From contig CAWHGF010000007.1 of assembly GCA_963828825.1 (NCBI GenBank), positions 434,001 through 498,000 on the forward strand: 64,000 nucleotides of DNA, in the 5' to 3' direction. The notes beneath the pieces are model-generated. The model was not told where the DNA came from. It was given only the letters and a program-made list of their open reading frames with translations, and did not search any database. Each line of letters begins with the position of its first letter. Positions within the stretch are counted from its first letter, which is position 1. The DNA is from Bog-473 sp963828825 (GTDB taxonomy: Bacteria; Actinomycetota; Acidimicrobiia; Acidimicrobiales; RAAP-2). This document shows, piece by piece, positions 42,074 through 50,558 of the stretch. Both the position numbers and the translations under genes were made by a program.

Positions 42074-43597
42074 ATGGCCTCGGCGGACGTGAACTGGTTC
42101 GCCGTGCTTGCCCACCACGCCGCCCGGAGTCCGAACAAGCTGATCACGATCTTCGAAGGGGAGGCGACGACCTACCAGGAGATGGCCGATCGTGCGACCG
42201 CACTGGCCGGTGGCCTGTCCGCGCGCGGCATCAGTCAGGGCGACGTGGTGGCCCTCCTCTCGTACAACCGTCCCGAATTCCTCGAGGCTCTCTTCGCCGC
42301 CAATTACCTCGGAGCGATCGCCATGCCGATCAACTGGCGGCTCGCCGCGCCCGAAGTCCGGTACATCCTCGAACACTCCGGAGCTCGCGCACTCGTGTGC
42401 GACGAATCGCTGATGCAACTTGCGAATGAAGCGACAATGGGCCTTGAAGACACGATGGTCCGCCTGATCATCTCAGTCGGTGAGAATGGATGGACACCCC
42501 TCGCCGATGTGCGCGGCGATTCCAACGAGGCAGCACCCGTGGCGGCAACCGCCGACGATGTGCACCGGCTGATGTACACATCGGGCACGACGGGACGGCC
42601 TAAAGGTGTGATGATCACCCACGCCAACCTGGCCTGGAAGAACCTTGCCCATACGATCGAATTCGGTTTCACGGACGCCGATCTCGGGCTGGCGTGTGGG
42701 CCTCTGTACCATGTCGGCGCGCTTGACCTCACGACGACCTCGCTGATCGCCGTAGGTGCGACGACGATCGTCCATCGGTCGTTCGATGCGTCCGACGTGG
42801 TCAGCGAGATCGAGCGCTCCCGTGTCACCACCGTGTGGCTGGCTCCCGCCATGGTCAATGCGATCATGTCCCTGCCCGATATCGAGGACCGTGATCTGTC
42901 CTCGGTGCGGGTCGTCATCAACGGCGGCGAGAAGATGCCGATTCCCCTCATCGAGCGAATCCAGCGCGTCTTTCCGTCGGCGTGGTTCGCCGACGCCTAC
43001 GGCCTCACCGAGACAGTTTCCGGCGACACCTTTCTCGACCGGGACAGCATCGTGAGCAAACTCGGCTCCGTGGGACGCCCATGCCTCTACCTCGAGCTCG
43101 ATGTCTGGGACGAAGGGGGGCGGCCCGTGCGCCCGGGGGAGCAAGGGGAGGTCGTCATGCGTGGCCCCAAGGTGTTCAAGGGTTACTGGCGGGATCCTGT
43201 CGCGACGGCTGCCGCCTTCGCCGGGGGCTGGTTCCACACGGGAGACATCGGCGTCCGCGACAACGACGGCTACCTGTACATCGTCGATCGTCTCAAGGAC
43301 ATGATCGTGTCCGGCGGTGAGAACATTGCCAGTTCGGAGATTGAGCGGGTGCTCTACGAGCACCCTTCGGTGCTCGAAGCAGCCGTCATCGGCCGCCCTG
43401 ACGATCGATGGGGGGAAGTGCCCGTGGCCTTCGTCGCCCTGCGCCAAGACGCGGACGCAACGCCCGACGTGCTCATTGAGCACTGCAGGGCCCAGCTGGC
43501 GCGGTTCAAGGTCCCCAGAGCGGTGATATTCGTCGATGCGCTCCCTCGCAATCCCTCCGGAAAAGTCCTCAAGCGCGAACTCCGAAACGGAATGTGA
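42074..43597 (+). CDS. AMP-dependent acyl-CoA synthetase/ligase
   Basis: A 507-residue adenylate-forming ligase with MYTSGTTGRPKGVMITHANL (A3), YGLTETVSGDTFLDRDS (A5), GGWFHTGDIGVRDNDGYLYI (A7), DRLKDMIVSGGENIASSEIE and NPSGKVLKRELRNGM (A10 Lys). Close in style to the long-chain or FadD17/4-coumarate group of actinobacteria. ATG 42074 (MASADVNWFAVLAHHAARSP) is chosen; GTG 42020 gives extra residues without family support. It overlaps the downstream hydrolase by GTGA. Confidence 0.92.
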   Translation: MASADVNWFAVLAHHAARSPNKLITIFEGEATTYQEMADRATALAGGLSARGISQGDVVALLSYNRPEFLEALFAANYLGAIAMPINWRLAAPEVRYILEHSGARALVCDESLMQLANEATMGLEDTMVRLIISVGENGWTPLADVRGDSNEAAPVAATADDVHRLMYTSGTTGRPKGVMITHANLAWKNLAHTIEFGFTDADLGLACGPLYHVGALDLTTTSLIAVGATTIVHRSFDASDVVSEIERSRVTTVWLAPAMVNAIMSLPDIEDRDLSSVRVVINGGEKMPIPLIERIQRVFPSAWFADAYGLTETVSGDTFLDRDSIVSKLGSVGRPCLYLELDVWDEGGRPVRPGEQGEVVMRGPKVFKGYWRDPVATAAAFAGGWFHTGDIGVRDNDGYLYIVDRLKDMIVSGGENIASSEIERVLYEHPSVLEAAVIGRPDDRWGEVPVAFVALRQDADATPDVLIEHCRAQLARFKVPRAVIFVDALPRNPSGKVLKRELRNGM

Positions 43598-45002
43598 GCG
43601 AACGCCCGATTGGAGGCACCACGACGCGCGTGAACGGGCCGGTGGCGGGTGGCAGGAAGGGTTGGGCCTTCGGCGGCCCCGCGGTCGACTTGGCCACCCT
43701 GGGCTATCAGCAGGAGGAGTACTTCTTCGAGGGCGAAGCTGCCCGGTATGGACCGGAACCGGGAACGCAGCTGGGACGGGACGGAAGGTGGCGGGTTGCG
43801 CCCGTCGAGACGTCGCCTTACGAGACTCGGATGGTGATCGTCCGTCCGGTTGACCCCGCCGACTTCAACGGAACGGTGATCCTCCTGTGGAACAACGTGT
43901 CGGCCGGGTACGAGAACTTCGGGGGCGGAGACAGCGCAGAGTTGCTCGAGGGCGGGTACGCCTACGCCGCCGTATCTGTCCAGCGGGTCGGCGTGCACGG
44001 TCAGCCCGACGACCCGCAAGGCCTGCGGAGCTGGGATCCAGATCGCTACGGGTCATTGTCGATCCCGAGCGACGACTACTCGTTCGACATCTTCACTCAG
44101 GCGGCCAACCTGGTGGCCCCCGATCGGCCGCGCCAGCCCCTCGACCCCATGGGCGGGCTCGAGGTACGCCGGCTCGTCGCCCAGGGTGCTTCACAGTCGG
44201 CAGCTCGGTTGGCCTCCTACCTCAACGGGATTCAGCCGATCACGGGACGCTTCGACGCGTTCTTCCTCGTGATGTATTTCGGGGGGGGACCCCGCTCGAG
44301 GTCGGCGACGCAGTGATGACGGTCCGACAGGCGGCCGGCGACGCGAGCCAGCCTCGGATACCTGAGGGGTTGCACCTGTTGCGCGACGACCTCAGCATTC
44401 CGGTCATGGTCCTCAACACCGAGTGCGAGGCGACCGCCTGCTACGGGGTCCGGCAGCCGGACACCGACCTCTTCCGGTATTGGGAGGTCGCGGGCGCATC
44501 GCATGTGTCCTTGCCGGCCATGGCCTCGTCCGCGCCGCGGATGGAACGAGACTTCGGCTTCTCGATCCCGCTTGACGAGACGATGCAGGGCATCAATCAG
44601 GTCTCTGTCGCACCAGTCGCCGACGCAGCGCTGCATCACGTGCAGGCATGGATACGCGATGGCACCCCCCCACCGGTCCAACCGCGCATCGCTTTCGAGG
44701 GTGACCCCGCCCAGATCGTCCGGGACGACAACGGCATCGCGCAGGGCGGGATCAGGCTGCCTCAGGTCGAGGTCCCCCTGGCCCACAACAGCGCCATCCA
44801 GAGGACGCCCGACATCTTCGCCAGGCTCGTGGGATCCCACGAACCCTTCCCGGTCGAGAAGGTGCGCCAGCTGTATGGGAGCCGTGATGGCTATCTCGCC
44901 CGTTACGAAGACGCGACCCGGGCGGCAGCATCTGCGGCAGTCGTCCTCCCCCGCGACGTGGATGACCTTCTGGCCGACGCGGTCGCCCGGCTCCCGCTTT
45001 GA
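43594..45002 (+). pseudogene. Alpha/beta-hydrolase-domain protein (Abhydrolase_10-like), frameshifted at a G8 run
   Basis: GTG at 43594 overlaps the ligase stop. The first frame reads MVIVRPVDPADFNGTVILLW, NVSAGYENFGGGDS, RLVAQGASQSAARLASYLNG (G-x-S-x-S nucleophile region) and FFLVMYFGGG, then hits the G8 run at 44281-44288. The continuation TPLEVGDAVMTVRQAAGDAS, IPVMVLNTECEATACYGVRQ and WEVAGASHVSLPAM (catalytic His region) is in another frame to a stop at 45002. One extra G, or two fewer, restores a 469-residue protein of normal length for this esterase-like family. A sequencing error in the homopolymer is likely. Confidence 0.78.
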
Positions 45003-45069
45003 GGCTTCCGGCTGATGTGATCGAGAGGCCCGTCGTAGAGCTCCGCCCGATGCGGCGTCCATGACGGAC

Positions 45070-45088
45070 CCGGGGGTCCACACCCCGG
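45070..45088. terminator. Hairpin after the hydrolase gene
   Basis: CCGGGG-GTCCACA-CCCCGG has a perfect 6-bp stem and 7-base loop, 68 bases after the hydrolase stop, with no T-run. Possible weak terminator. Confidence 0.3.
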
Positions 45089-45149
45089 TGCGTCGCTGGG
45101 CTCATTGTCAGGACACGGCGCAACAGAGAAGGATGAATCGAGGTCACGG

Positions 45150-45155
45150 TATGGT
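45150..45155 (+). promoter_or_regulatory. -10 box of a predicted leaderless transcript
   Basis: TATGGT is followed by six bases and the ATG at 45162, the same layout as at 8510 and 25435. Confidence 0.5.
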
Positions 45156-45161
45156 TGAACG

Positions 45162-45971
45162 ATGTCTCGTGGGACGGCATCGTCCAGCCGCCGCGACGAC
45201 GCGATGGGGCAGAGCGTCGGCCTCTACGTCGAGCGCCACGGTCCCAGCGCAGACCCGCCGATCATCCTGGTCCATGGAGCGCCGGACCGGTCGGCCGCGT
45301 TTCGTCAGGTCGTCGGCCACCTTTCCGATCGCGACGTCACCCTCTACGACCGGCGCGGCTACGGGCGCTCGCTGCGTGTGACACCGGCTCGGGCGATGGT
45401 CGACCACGCGAGGGACCTTCTTGACATCGCAGAGGCCTGCAAGGGTCCTCCGGTTGTCGTCGCCCACAGTTTCGGTGCAAATCCGACGATGCTGGCTGCG
45501 ACGCTCCGTCCCGATGCCTTCGCCGCCGTGGGACTCTGGGAGCCGCCACTGCCCTGGGTGACATGGTGGCCAGAGCAGACGAAGCAATTGAACGCCACCG
45601 TCGCTTCGTCGGACGCGCCCGCTGACCACATCGAAGAGATGTACCGCAGGCTCCTCGGCGACGACGTCTGGAGCCGTCTGCCGACCGAAGTGCGAGCCCG
45701 GCGTCGCGCTGAGGGCCCGGCCTTCCAGGCGGACATGGCCTCTGAGATCACTGCCCCATTCGACTTTCAAGACGTGGTCGTTCCTTCCCTCGTTGGTTAC
45801 GGTACGGACACGTCTCCGGAACATGCGTACGGCGCCCGTTGGCTTGCGGAGAGACTGCCGAACGCCCGGACCCGTACGATCCGGGGCAGCGGGCACTTCG
45901 CTCCTCACACCCACCCTCATGACTACGCAGGCTTCGTGCTCTCCGTGCTGCCCCTGGTCGAACAAAGGTGA
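45162..45971 (+). CDS. Alpha/beta hydrolase
   Basis: A 269-residue alpha/beta-hydrolase. IILVHGAPDRSAAFRQVVGH is the oxyanion loop, VVAHSFGANPTML the nucleophile elbow (AHSFG variant of GxSxG), and GSGHFAPHTHPHDYAG the catalytic His. LYDRRGYGRS precedes the elbow. Predicted leaderless at ATG 45162; an internal ATG at 45204 (MGQSVGLYVERHG) also fits. Probably an esterase or C-C hydrolase; substrate unknown. Confidence 0.9.
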   Translation: MSRGTASSSRRDDAMGQSVGLYVERHGPSADPPIILVHGAPDRSAAFRQVVGHLSDRDVTLYDRRGYGRSLRVTPARAMVDHARDLLDIAEACKGPPVVVAHSFGANPTMLAATLRPDAFAAVGLWEPPLPWVTWWPEQTKQLNATVASSDAPADHIEEMYRRLLGDDVWSRLPTEVRARRRAEGPAFQADMASEITAPFDFQDVVVPSLVGYGTDTSPEHAYGARWLAERLPNARTRTIRGSGHFAPHTHPHDYAGFVLSVLPLVEQR

Positions 45972-46234
45972 ATGGCGTTGGGAAAGACGACTGCTCAGGC
46001 ACCGCTGGGTTGCGCCCGGGCGACCTGGGGATCTGGAGCCGTTCGGAACAGTGAGCGGTCCGAGCCACCTTCGGGAACCGGCTTGGCAAATCATCGTAAC
46101 CTTGGTCTCAGATCCTTGCCCCACCGATAGGAGCGCCTGATCAAGATGATTGAGGTTCCATATGGTTGACCGCACACTTCTCGTTGGCGAGATCGTCGTC
46201 GACAGCTTCGGCAACGTTGGAACGTGAGGACTCG
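45972..46234. other. Noncoding stretch of about 260 bases
   Basis: No gene or clear repeat recognised. It is somewhat less GC-rich at its 3' end and should include the promoter of the FMN reductase gene. Confidence 0.4.
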
Positions 46235-46798
46235 ATGGTGGGTCAGCAAGTGACCAGCCCTGCCAGGGTGCTTCTCATCTCGGGAAGCCTCCGCCAAGAC
46301 TCAACCAACACTGCCCTGCTTCGCACCGCAGGGGTCGTCGCGCCTCCCGAGATTGCATGCGAACTTTATGAAGGCATGGGTGGACTCCCGCCCTTCAACC
46401 CAGATTGCGACCAGCCGCCACTCCACCCCGCCGTCGCTGGGCTCCGCACGATGATCCACTCCTCGGATGCGATTCTCTTCTCCACACCCGAGTACGCGGG
46501 AGGCCTCCCGGGATCGTTCAAGAACCTCCTTGACTGGACGATTGGGGATGACCACTCCGACTCCATCTATCGCAAGCCGGTTGCCTGGGTCAATACCTCC
46601 GCCGCTCCCAATGGTGCGGCCGACGCCCACGCGTCCCTTCGGATATTCCTTGGCTACGCCCACGCCTGTTTGATCGAAGGTGCCTGCAGCGCGATTCCCG
46701 TCGCGCGTCAGGCCGTCCATAACGGGTTGCTCGCGGACCGGACGATCCGTTCATCGGTCATCGACACCCTGAGGGTGCTCGTCGACGGCCGCACGTAG
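46235..46798 (+). CDS. NADPH-dependent FMN reductase family protein
   Basis: A 187-residue flavodoxin-fold reductase. VLLISGSLRQDSTNTALLRT is the phosphate-binding loop, AILFSTPEYAGGLPGSFKNL the conserved PEYxxxxPxxxKN motif and LDWTIGDDH follows. It can supply FMNH2 to two-component monooxygenases such as the NtaA-type protein at 1898-3256, or act as an NAD(P)H:quinone reductase. Start ATG 46235; a longer frame from 46166 lacks a ribosome-binding site. Confidence 0.92.
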   Translation: MVGQQVTSPARVLLISGSLRQDSTNTALLRTAGVVAPPEIACELYEGMGGLPPFNPDCDQPPLHPAVAGLRTMIHSSDAILFSTPEYAGGLPGSFKNLLDWTIGDDHSDSIYRKPVAWVNTSAAPNGAADAHASLRIFLGYAHACLIEGACSAIPVARQAVHNGLLADRTIRSSVIDTLRVLVDGRT

Positions 46799-46836
46799 AA
46801 CTCCGGCGAACGGCACGGCATTCCCTCCCCCACGCT

Positions 46837-48129
46837 GTGCTGCTCCCGTCCTTCTGGCGGGCATTGACACCTTGGGCTGCTAGACCGTGGCGCGTGCCGC
46901 TCAGCCTGGAGGAACGCTGCTCCGCTCTCTTCCGCGATCACCGGATCGAGGCCTTCGGTGGGACCTTCCATGTGCCCAACCGTGAGCGTTACCCCGCCCT
47001 CTTCGCCTGGGACAGTGGGTACCACGCCTTGTCCCTGCTGCATTTCGATCCTGCTGCCGCACTCGGGGAGTTGGCGACGCTGTACCGAGCCAGCCGGCTG
47101 CCCGACGGGTTGCTGTCCCATCAGCGCTATGTCCCCGGAGCGGAAGAGCATCAGCAATTCATCGAGACCCTCTTCGGGCCGATGTTCGACGGTGATCGCA
47201 CCCCGTTCGTGGATCCACCCACGCCTGCGTATGCGGCGGCCCGCCTCTCACTGGCCCTGGGTCCGCCCGCCGATCAGCTCCTCAGTGAGGCTGTTTCCCA
47301 TTTGCGAGCCCTCGCCCGACACCGAACGGTGGGCGGCCGGTCACTGCCGGCGGTCCTCCATCCGTTCGAAACCGGTACCGAGGGAAGCGCCCTCATGCGA
47401 ACCTTCTTTCCCGACGGAGGCCTCGGCTCCTCCATCGGCCGGTTCAAGGAACTCACCGTTTCCTGTCGCTCAGCCGGCATGGCACCCGAGGCAGCCCTCG
47501 GCTCGGGCCACGGCTTCGTGGTGTACGACCCCACCATGTGCGGTTGGTACCTCTTGGCCCTCGAGGAGGTGGCCGCCGCCTGCTCAGCTCGAGGCCGCGA
47601 GGCTGAGGCGGCGGAGGCCCAAGGCATGGCCAAGATCGTGGCCCGGGATGTCGAAGCGCTGCTCTGGTGGGAAGAAGGGCGCATCTTCGTCGCTCATGAC
47701 ATCTCGCGGTCGGTTCAGTTGCCGGGCATCGGCGCCATGGGCCTGCTCCCCGCCGCCAGCCGAGCTCTCGCGGAGTCCGGCCTGTCCACACGAGTCGCCG
47801 AGCGCCACCTTCGTCCAGATGGGCCGATGTGGGGGCCACACGGCTTTGCGGCAGGAAAGATCGAACCCGGGGCCGGCGTCGACTCCTACGTCCAATGGGA
47901 CGGCAACGCCGTGTGGGGCGCGACGGCCTACTGGGCCTATCTGGTGGCAGCACGGCTCGGCCTCTGGATCGAGGCCCGCCAACTGCGCGACCGACTCAGG
48001 GGCCTGATCGACGCGCACGGCTTTCGGGAGTTCTATGACGCCTGGACCGGCCGACCAGGTGGGGCGGGAGAAGTGTCCGGCTTCAGCTGGCCCGCTCTGG
48101 CCCTGGACATGACCGTCCCGTCGGAGTGA
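46837..48129 (+). CDS. (alpha/alpha)6-barrel glycoside-hydrolase-like protein
   Basis: About 430 residues. FAWDSGYHALSLLHFDPAAA and SYVQWDGNAVWGATAYWAYL resemble the acid-containing loops of glycogen-debranching/GH63/GH100-type six-hairpin glycosidases; FREFYDAWTGRPGGAGEVSG, FSWPALALDM closes the barrel as in trehalase-like and mannosylglycerate hydrolase-like enzymes. No signal peptide, so cytosolic. Start GTG 46837 or GTG 46894 (MPLSLEERCSALFRDHRI). It may cleave a compatible-solute glycoside or an oligosaccharide. Not linked by sequence to its neighbours. Confidence 0.7.
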   Translation: MLLPSFWRALTPWAARPWRVPLSLEERCSALFRDHRIEAFGGTFHVPNRERYPALFAWDSGYHALSLLHFDPAAALGELATLYRASRLPDGLLSHQRYVPGAEEHQQFIETLFGPMFDGDRTPFVDPPTPAYAAARLSLALGPPADQLLSEAVSHLRALARHRTVGGRSLPAVLHPFETGTEGSALMRTFFPDGGLGSSIGRFKELTVSCRSAGMAPEAALGSGHGFVVYDPTMCGWYLLALEEVAAACSARGREAEAAEAQGMAKIVARDVEALLWWEEGRIFVAHDISRSVQLPGIGAMGLLPAASRALAESGLSTRVAERHLRPDGPMWGPHGFAAGKIEPGAGVDSYVQWDGNAVWGATAYWAYLVAARLGLWIEARQLRDRLRGLIDAHGFREFYDAWTGRPGGAGEVSGFSWPALALDMTVPSE

Positions 48130-48145
48130 TGCTTTTACACTCGGG

Positions 48146-49420
48146 CTACTTCGCTGCCGGGGAGTCGGCAAACTGCAGCACGTTCTTCGCGGTATCAAAC
48201 GTGACGAGGTACACGGGGCCGATCTCATATGCCCGACCCGGTCCAAAGGAAACCGGTACTCCTGATCCAGGGATGGCTGCGTCCCGGAGCGCGTATCCGG
48301 CATCGGCGAACGTGGACGAGGTGAGATTCTTGCCGGCTGCCGTGGCAATCGTCGCGAACAGGGCGACGTTGAGGCAAGCCGATTCCACTGCGTAGAAGCT
48401 CTGGTCCGACCCCGTGAGGGGGTTGGTCGGTGGAGTGATCTTGAGCGACGGGTACGCCTTCCGAACCACGCGATCGCACTTCTGGACCGCCGGAGTGTGC
48501 CAGATCTGATAGTTCGAAGGAACTGGGCTCGTGGTGAGGGCGTTCTTGAGATACTTGGGCGAGATCGAAGACCCCAACACGGCGCTCTCGAGGCCGGGCT
48601 CGCTCGTCGCGACCCACGGTGGGCCGTACGAGCTCTCATTTGCCTGCAAGGACTCCGGCCAGACCGTCGCGCCTGTACCCACAGCGATCACTTCGTTGAC
48701 GCCAGCCAACTGAAAGCGCTGCGCGATGATTGCGGCCTGCTGGTTGGTCGCCACCTCGTCGTCCTGCGGTGCGCCGTCAATGGCGCTCTGGAGTACGTGG
48801 ACCCCGAGAGCCTTCAGCGCAGTTTGGACGACCTTCAGCTCGCTTCCGTCGGTCTCGGTTCCGGCGAAGAGACCTACCTTCTTGCCTTTGAAGACCCCTC
48901 TGTGCGCGAGGACTGACAGCTGCAGCGGGTCGTAGGCCGCCAGCGGCGGTTCCAGGGTGAAGTTGGGCACGTCACCGGGGGATTGGACATCCTGAAAACT
49001 CCCCGAGATCGTCGGCACGTGGTGCTGCTGCAGGAAGCAGTCCGGTTGCTGGGGAGCAAGAGCAACGAAGACTTCGTCATCCTCGGCAAGTTGGGTACAC
49101 GCCGTGATCGCCGGTCCCGTTCCCACGGGGTTCACCGCCACCAAGTAGGGGACGACATGGCGGCCGTTGATGCCGCCCTCAGCGTTCAGATTCGCGATGA
49201 TGGCCTGGTAGGCGTCCGGGAAGCTCCCCTGATCAAGGGTGATGCCGAACTGTCGGACGGCCGCCAGGTCGACGTACGGTATTCCGACGCGGATGGACGT
49301 CGCCGTTACGCCCTGGGTCGGCGGGTTCGATGCTGCGGACACCGGACCGGCGCCGCTGACCACCGCGACGGCGCTCAGGATCAGTGAGCTGGTGGCAAGG
49401 AAGACGACACTCTTTCGCAT
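48146..49420 (-). CDS. ABC transporter substrate-binding protein (branched-chain amino acid / Peripla_BP_6 type)
   Basis: A 424-residue secreted binding protein. The N-terminus MRKSVVFLATSSLILSAVAV plus VSGAGPVSA is a Sec signal peptide with an AxA-like site; no lipobox Cys is present. TATSIRVGIPYVDLAAVRQF, LNAEGGINGRHVVPYLV and GKKVGLFAGTETDGSELKVV fit type I periplasmic-binding folds of the LivJ group. No permease or ATPase gene lies in the window, so it is an orphan or works with a distant transporter. ATG 49420 has GGAG six bases upstream; ATG 49426 is less well placed. Confidence 0.88.
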   Translation of the reverse strand: MRKSVVFLATSSLILSAVAVVSGAGPVSAASNPPTQGVTATSIRVGIPYVDLAAVRQFGITLDQGSFPDAYQAIIANLNAEGGINGRHVVPYLVAVNPVGTGPAITACTQLAEDDEVFVALAPQQPDCFLQQHHVPTISGSFQDVQSPGDVPNFTLEPPLAAYDPLQLSVLAHRGVFKGKKVGLFAGTETDGSELKVVQTALKALGVHVLQSAIDGAPQDDEVATNQQAAIIAQRFQLAGVNEVIAVGTGATVWPESLQANESSYGPPWVATSEPGLESAVLGSSISPKYLKNALTTSPVPSNYQIWHTPAVQKCDRVVRKAYPSLKITPPTNPLTGSDQSFYAVESACLNVALFATIATAAGKNLTSSTFADAGYALRDAAIPGSGVPVSFGPGRAYEIGPVYLVTFDTAKNVLQFADSPAAK

Positions 49421-49541
49421 ATCCATCTCCGTCGGAAGAGGTCGCCAGCGACGACGACTCCTCAATCACAGTGACACACATTGCCGCCCGACGGGCTTCG
49501 GCGCTGCAGGCTCGTGCCAAGGGGCGGTCGCGGCGCCGCCG

Positions 49542-50399
49542 TCACGTGGTCGCCACCAGTAGTTCCTCCCCCCTCGACGTCCGAAGACCGTCTGTCCTGC
49601 CGGCGAAGTAGCGCTCGTTGAACGTGTCCGCCGACACGTGCTGGGCGTCTCGAAATCCGGCGTCGCGCGCCAGCGCGAGCATGTCGTCGGGTGTGTAGAG
49701 GCTGAGAAAGGGAGTCCCGGATGCTCGCGCACCCCTCTCGGCTGCCTCGAAACCGTGCCGAAGCTCCTCCTCGAGGAGTTCGGTCGGCAAGAGGAAGGTC
49801 GTGGCGAAGGTCGAGGCCGGGGCGAGCCCAGCCATTTGGCGCAGGGTGGCCACGTTGGCGTCTTTGGTGAGATACATGGTGACACCGGTGGAGACGACGA
49901 CCGCCGGCTGGCCGGGATCGAAGCCGGCGGCGGCCACCTGGTCCCACCAGGATCCGCCCGCCTCGAAGTCGACCGGCACCAACCGCAGCCAGTCGGGGAC
50001 ACCGAAGCCCAGCTCGACCAGACGTCGGCGCTTCCACGCCTGGGGGCCGGCTTGGTCCACCTCGAACACTCGGAGATGCGAGGCGATCTCCGGCTTGCGT
50101 TGCGCGAAGGTATCCAGACCGGCGCCCAAGATGACGTACTGCGCGATACCCTGGGCCGCCTGCTCGGCGACCAGGTCCTCTACGAATCTGGCACGGGCCA
50201 CGGTGCCCGCCCTGAACCAACTGGTGGCCGCCGGGTCCATGTCGGGGCGGCTTCGCCAGCCATCGTCGGGGGCTGCCAGCTGGAGGCCGATCTCGTCTTC
50301 GAGCACGTGGGGCCGAGGATCGACCTGGACGTGCATGGCTCGCCAGAGAGCGACCCGCACTGCCGTGCCGTCCGCCGTCGCCGTCTGCTCGTCCGCCAC
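49542..50399 (-). CDS. SAM-dependent methyltransferase (TIGR00027 / leucine carboxymethyltransferase-like)
   Basis: A 285-residue class I methyltransferase of the family expanded in mycobacteria and streptomycetes. YVILGAGLDTFAQRKPEIAS is the SAM-binding motif I (GxGxDT), RVFEVDQAGPQAWKRRRL the acidic loop, AVVVSTGVTMYLTKDANV the motif region after strand 4. Methyl acceptor unknown; the family is likely O-methyltransferases for carboxyl or hydroxyl groups. Divergent from the dimethylformamidase-like gene across about 160 bases. Confidence 0.9.
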   Translation of the reverse strand: MADEQTATADGTAVRVALWRAMHVQVDPRPHVLEDEIGLQLAAPDDGWRSRPDMDPAATSWFRAGTVARARFVEDLVAEQAAQGIAQYVILGAGLDTFAQRKPEIASHLRVFEVDQAGPQAWKRRRLVELGFGVPDWLRLVPVDFEAGGSWWDQVAAAGFDPGQPAVVVSTGVTMYLTKDANVATLRQMAGLAPASTFATTFLLPTELLEEELRHGFEAAERGARASGTPFLSLYTPDDMLALARDAGFRDAQHVSADTFNERYFAGRTDGLRTSRGEELLVATT

Positions 50400-50546
50400 G
50401 AGGCGTCCTTTCTTCTCGTTCAGGAGTCCCCGCAGTCAGGCCCAACGTCGTCTTCGCAAGCACCACAGCACCTCCTTCTTTTAGCAGCCGAGAGCGGCGG
50501 CGGCCTCCCCGGTCGCTCTTCGGGCCCGGCGACAATCCGGCGCCGT

Positions 50547-50552
50547 TAGGGT
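50547..50552 (+). promoter_or_regulatory. -10 box of a predicted leaderless transcript
   Basis: TAGGGT is followed by CTGGAG and the ATG at 50559. The GGAG could instead be read as a ribosome-binding site but it would touch the start codon. Confidence 0.4.
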
Positions 50553-50558
50553 CTGGAG

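Noticed and set aside
46166..46234. Longer N-terminus of the FMN reductase starting at 46166
   Set aside because: The extra 23 residues have no family match and the ATG at 46235 gives the standard opening.
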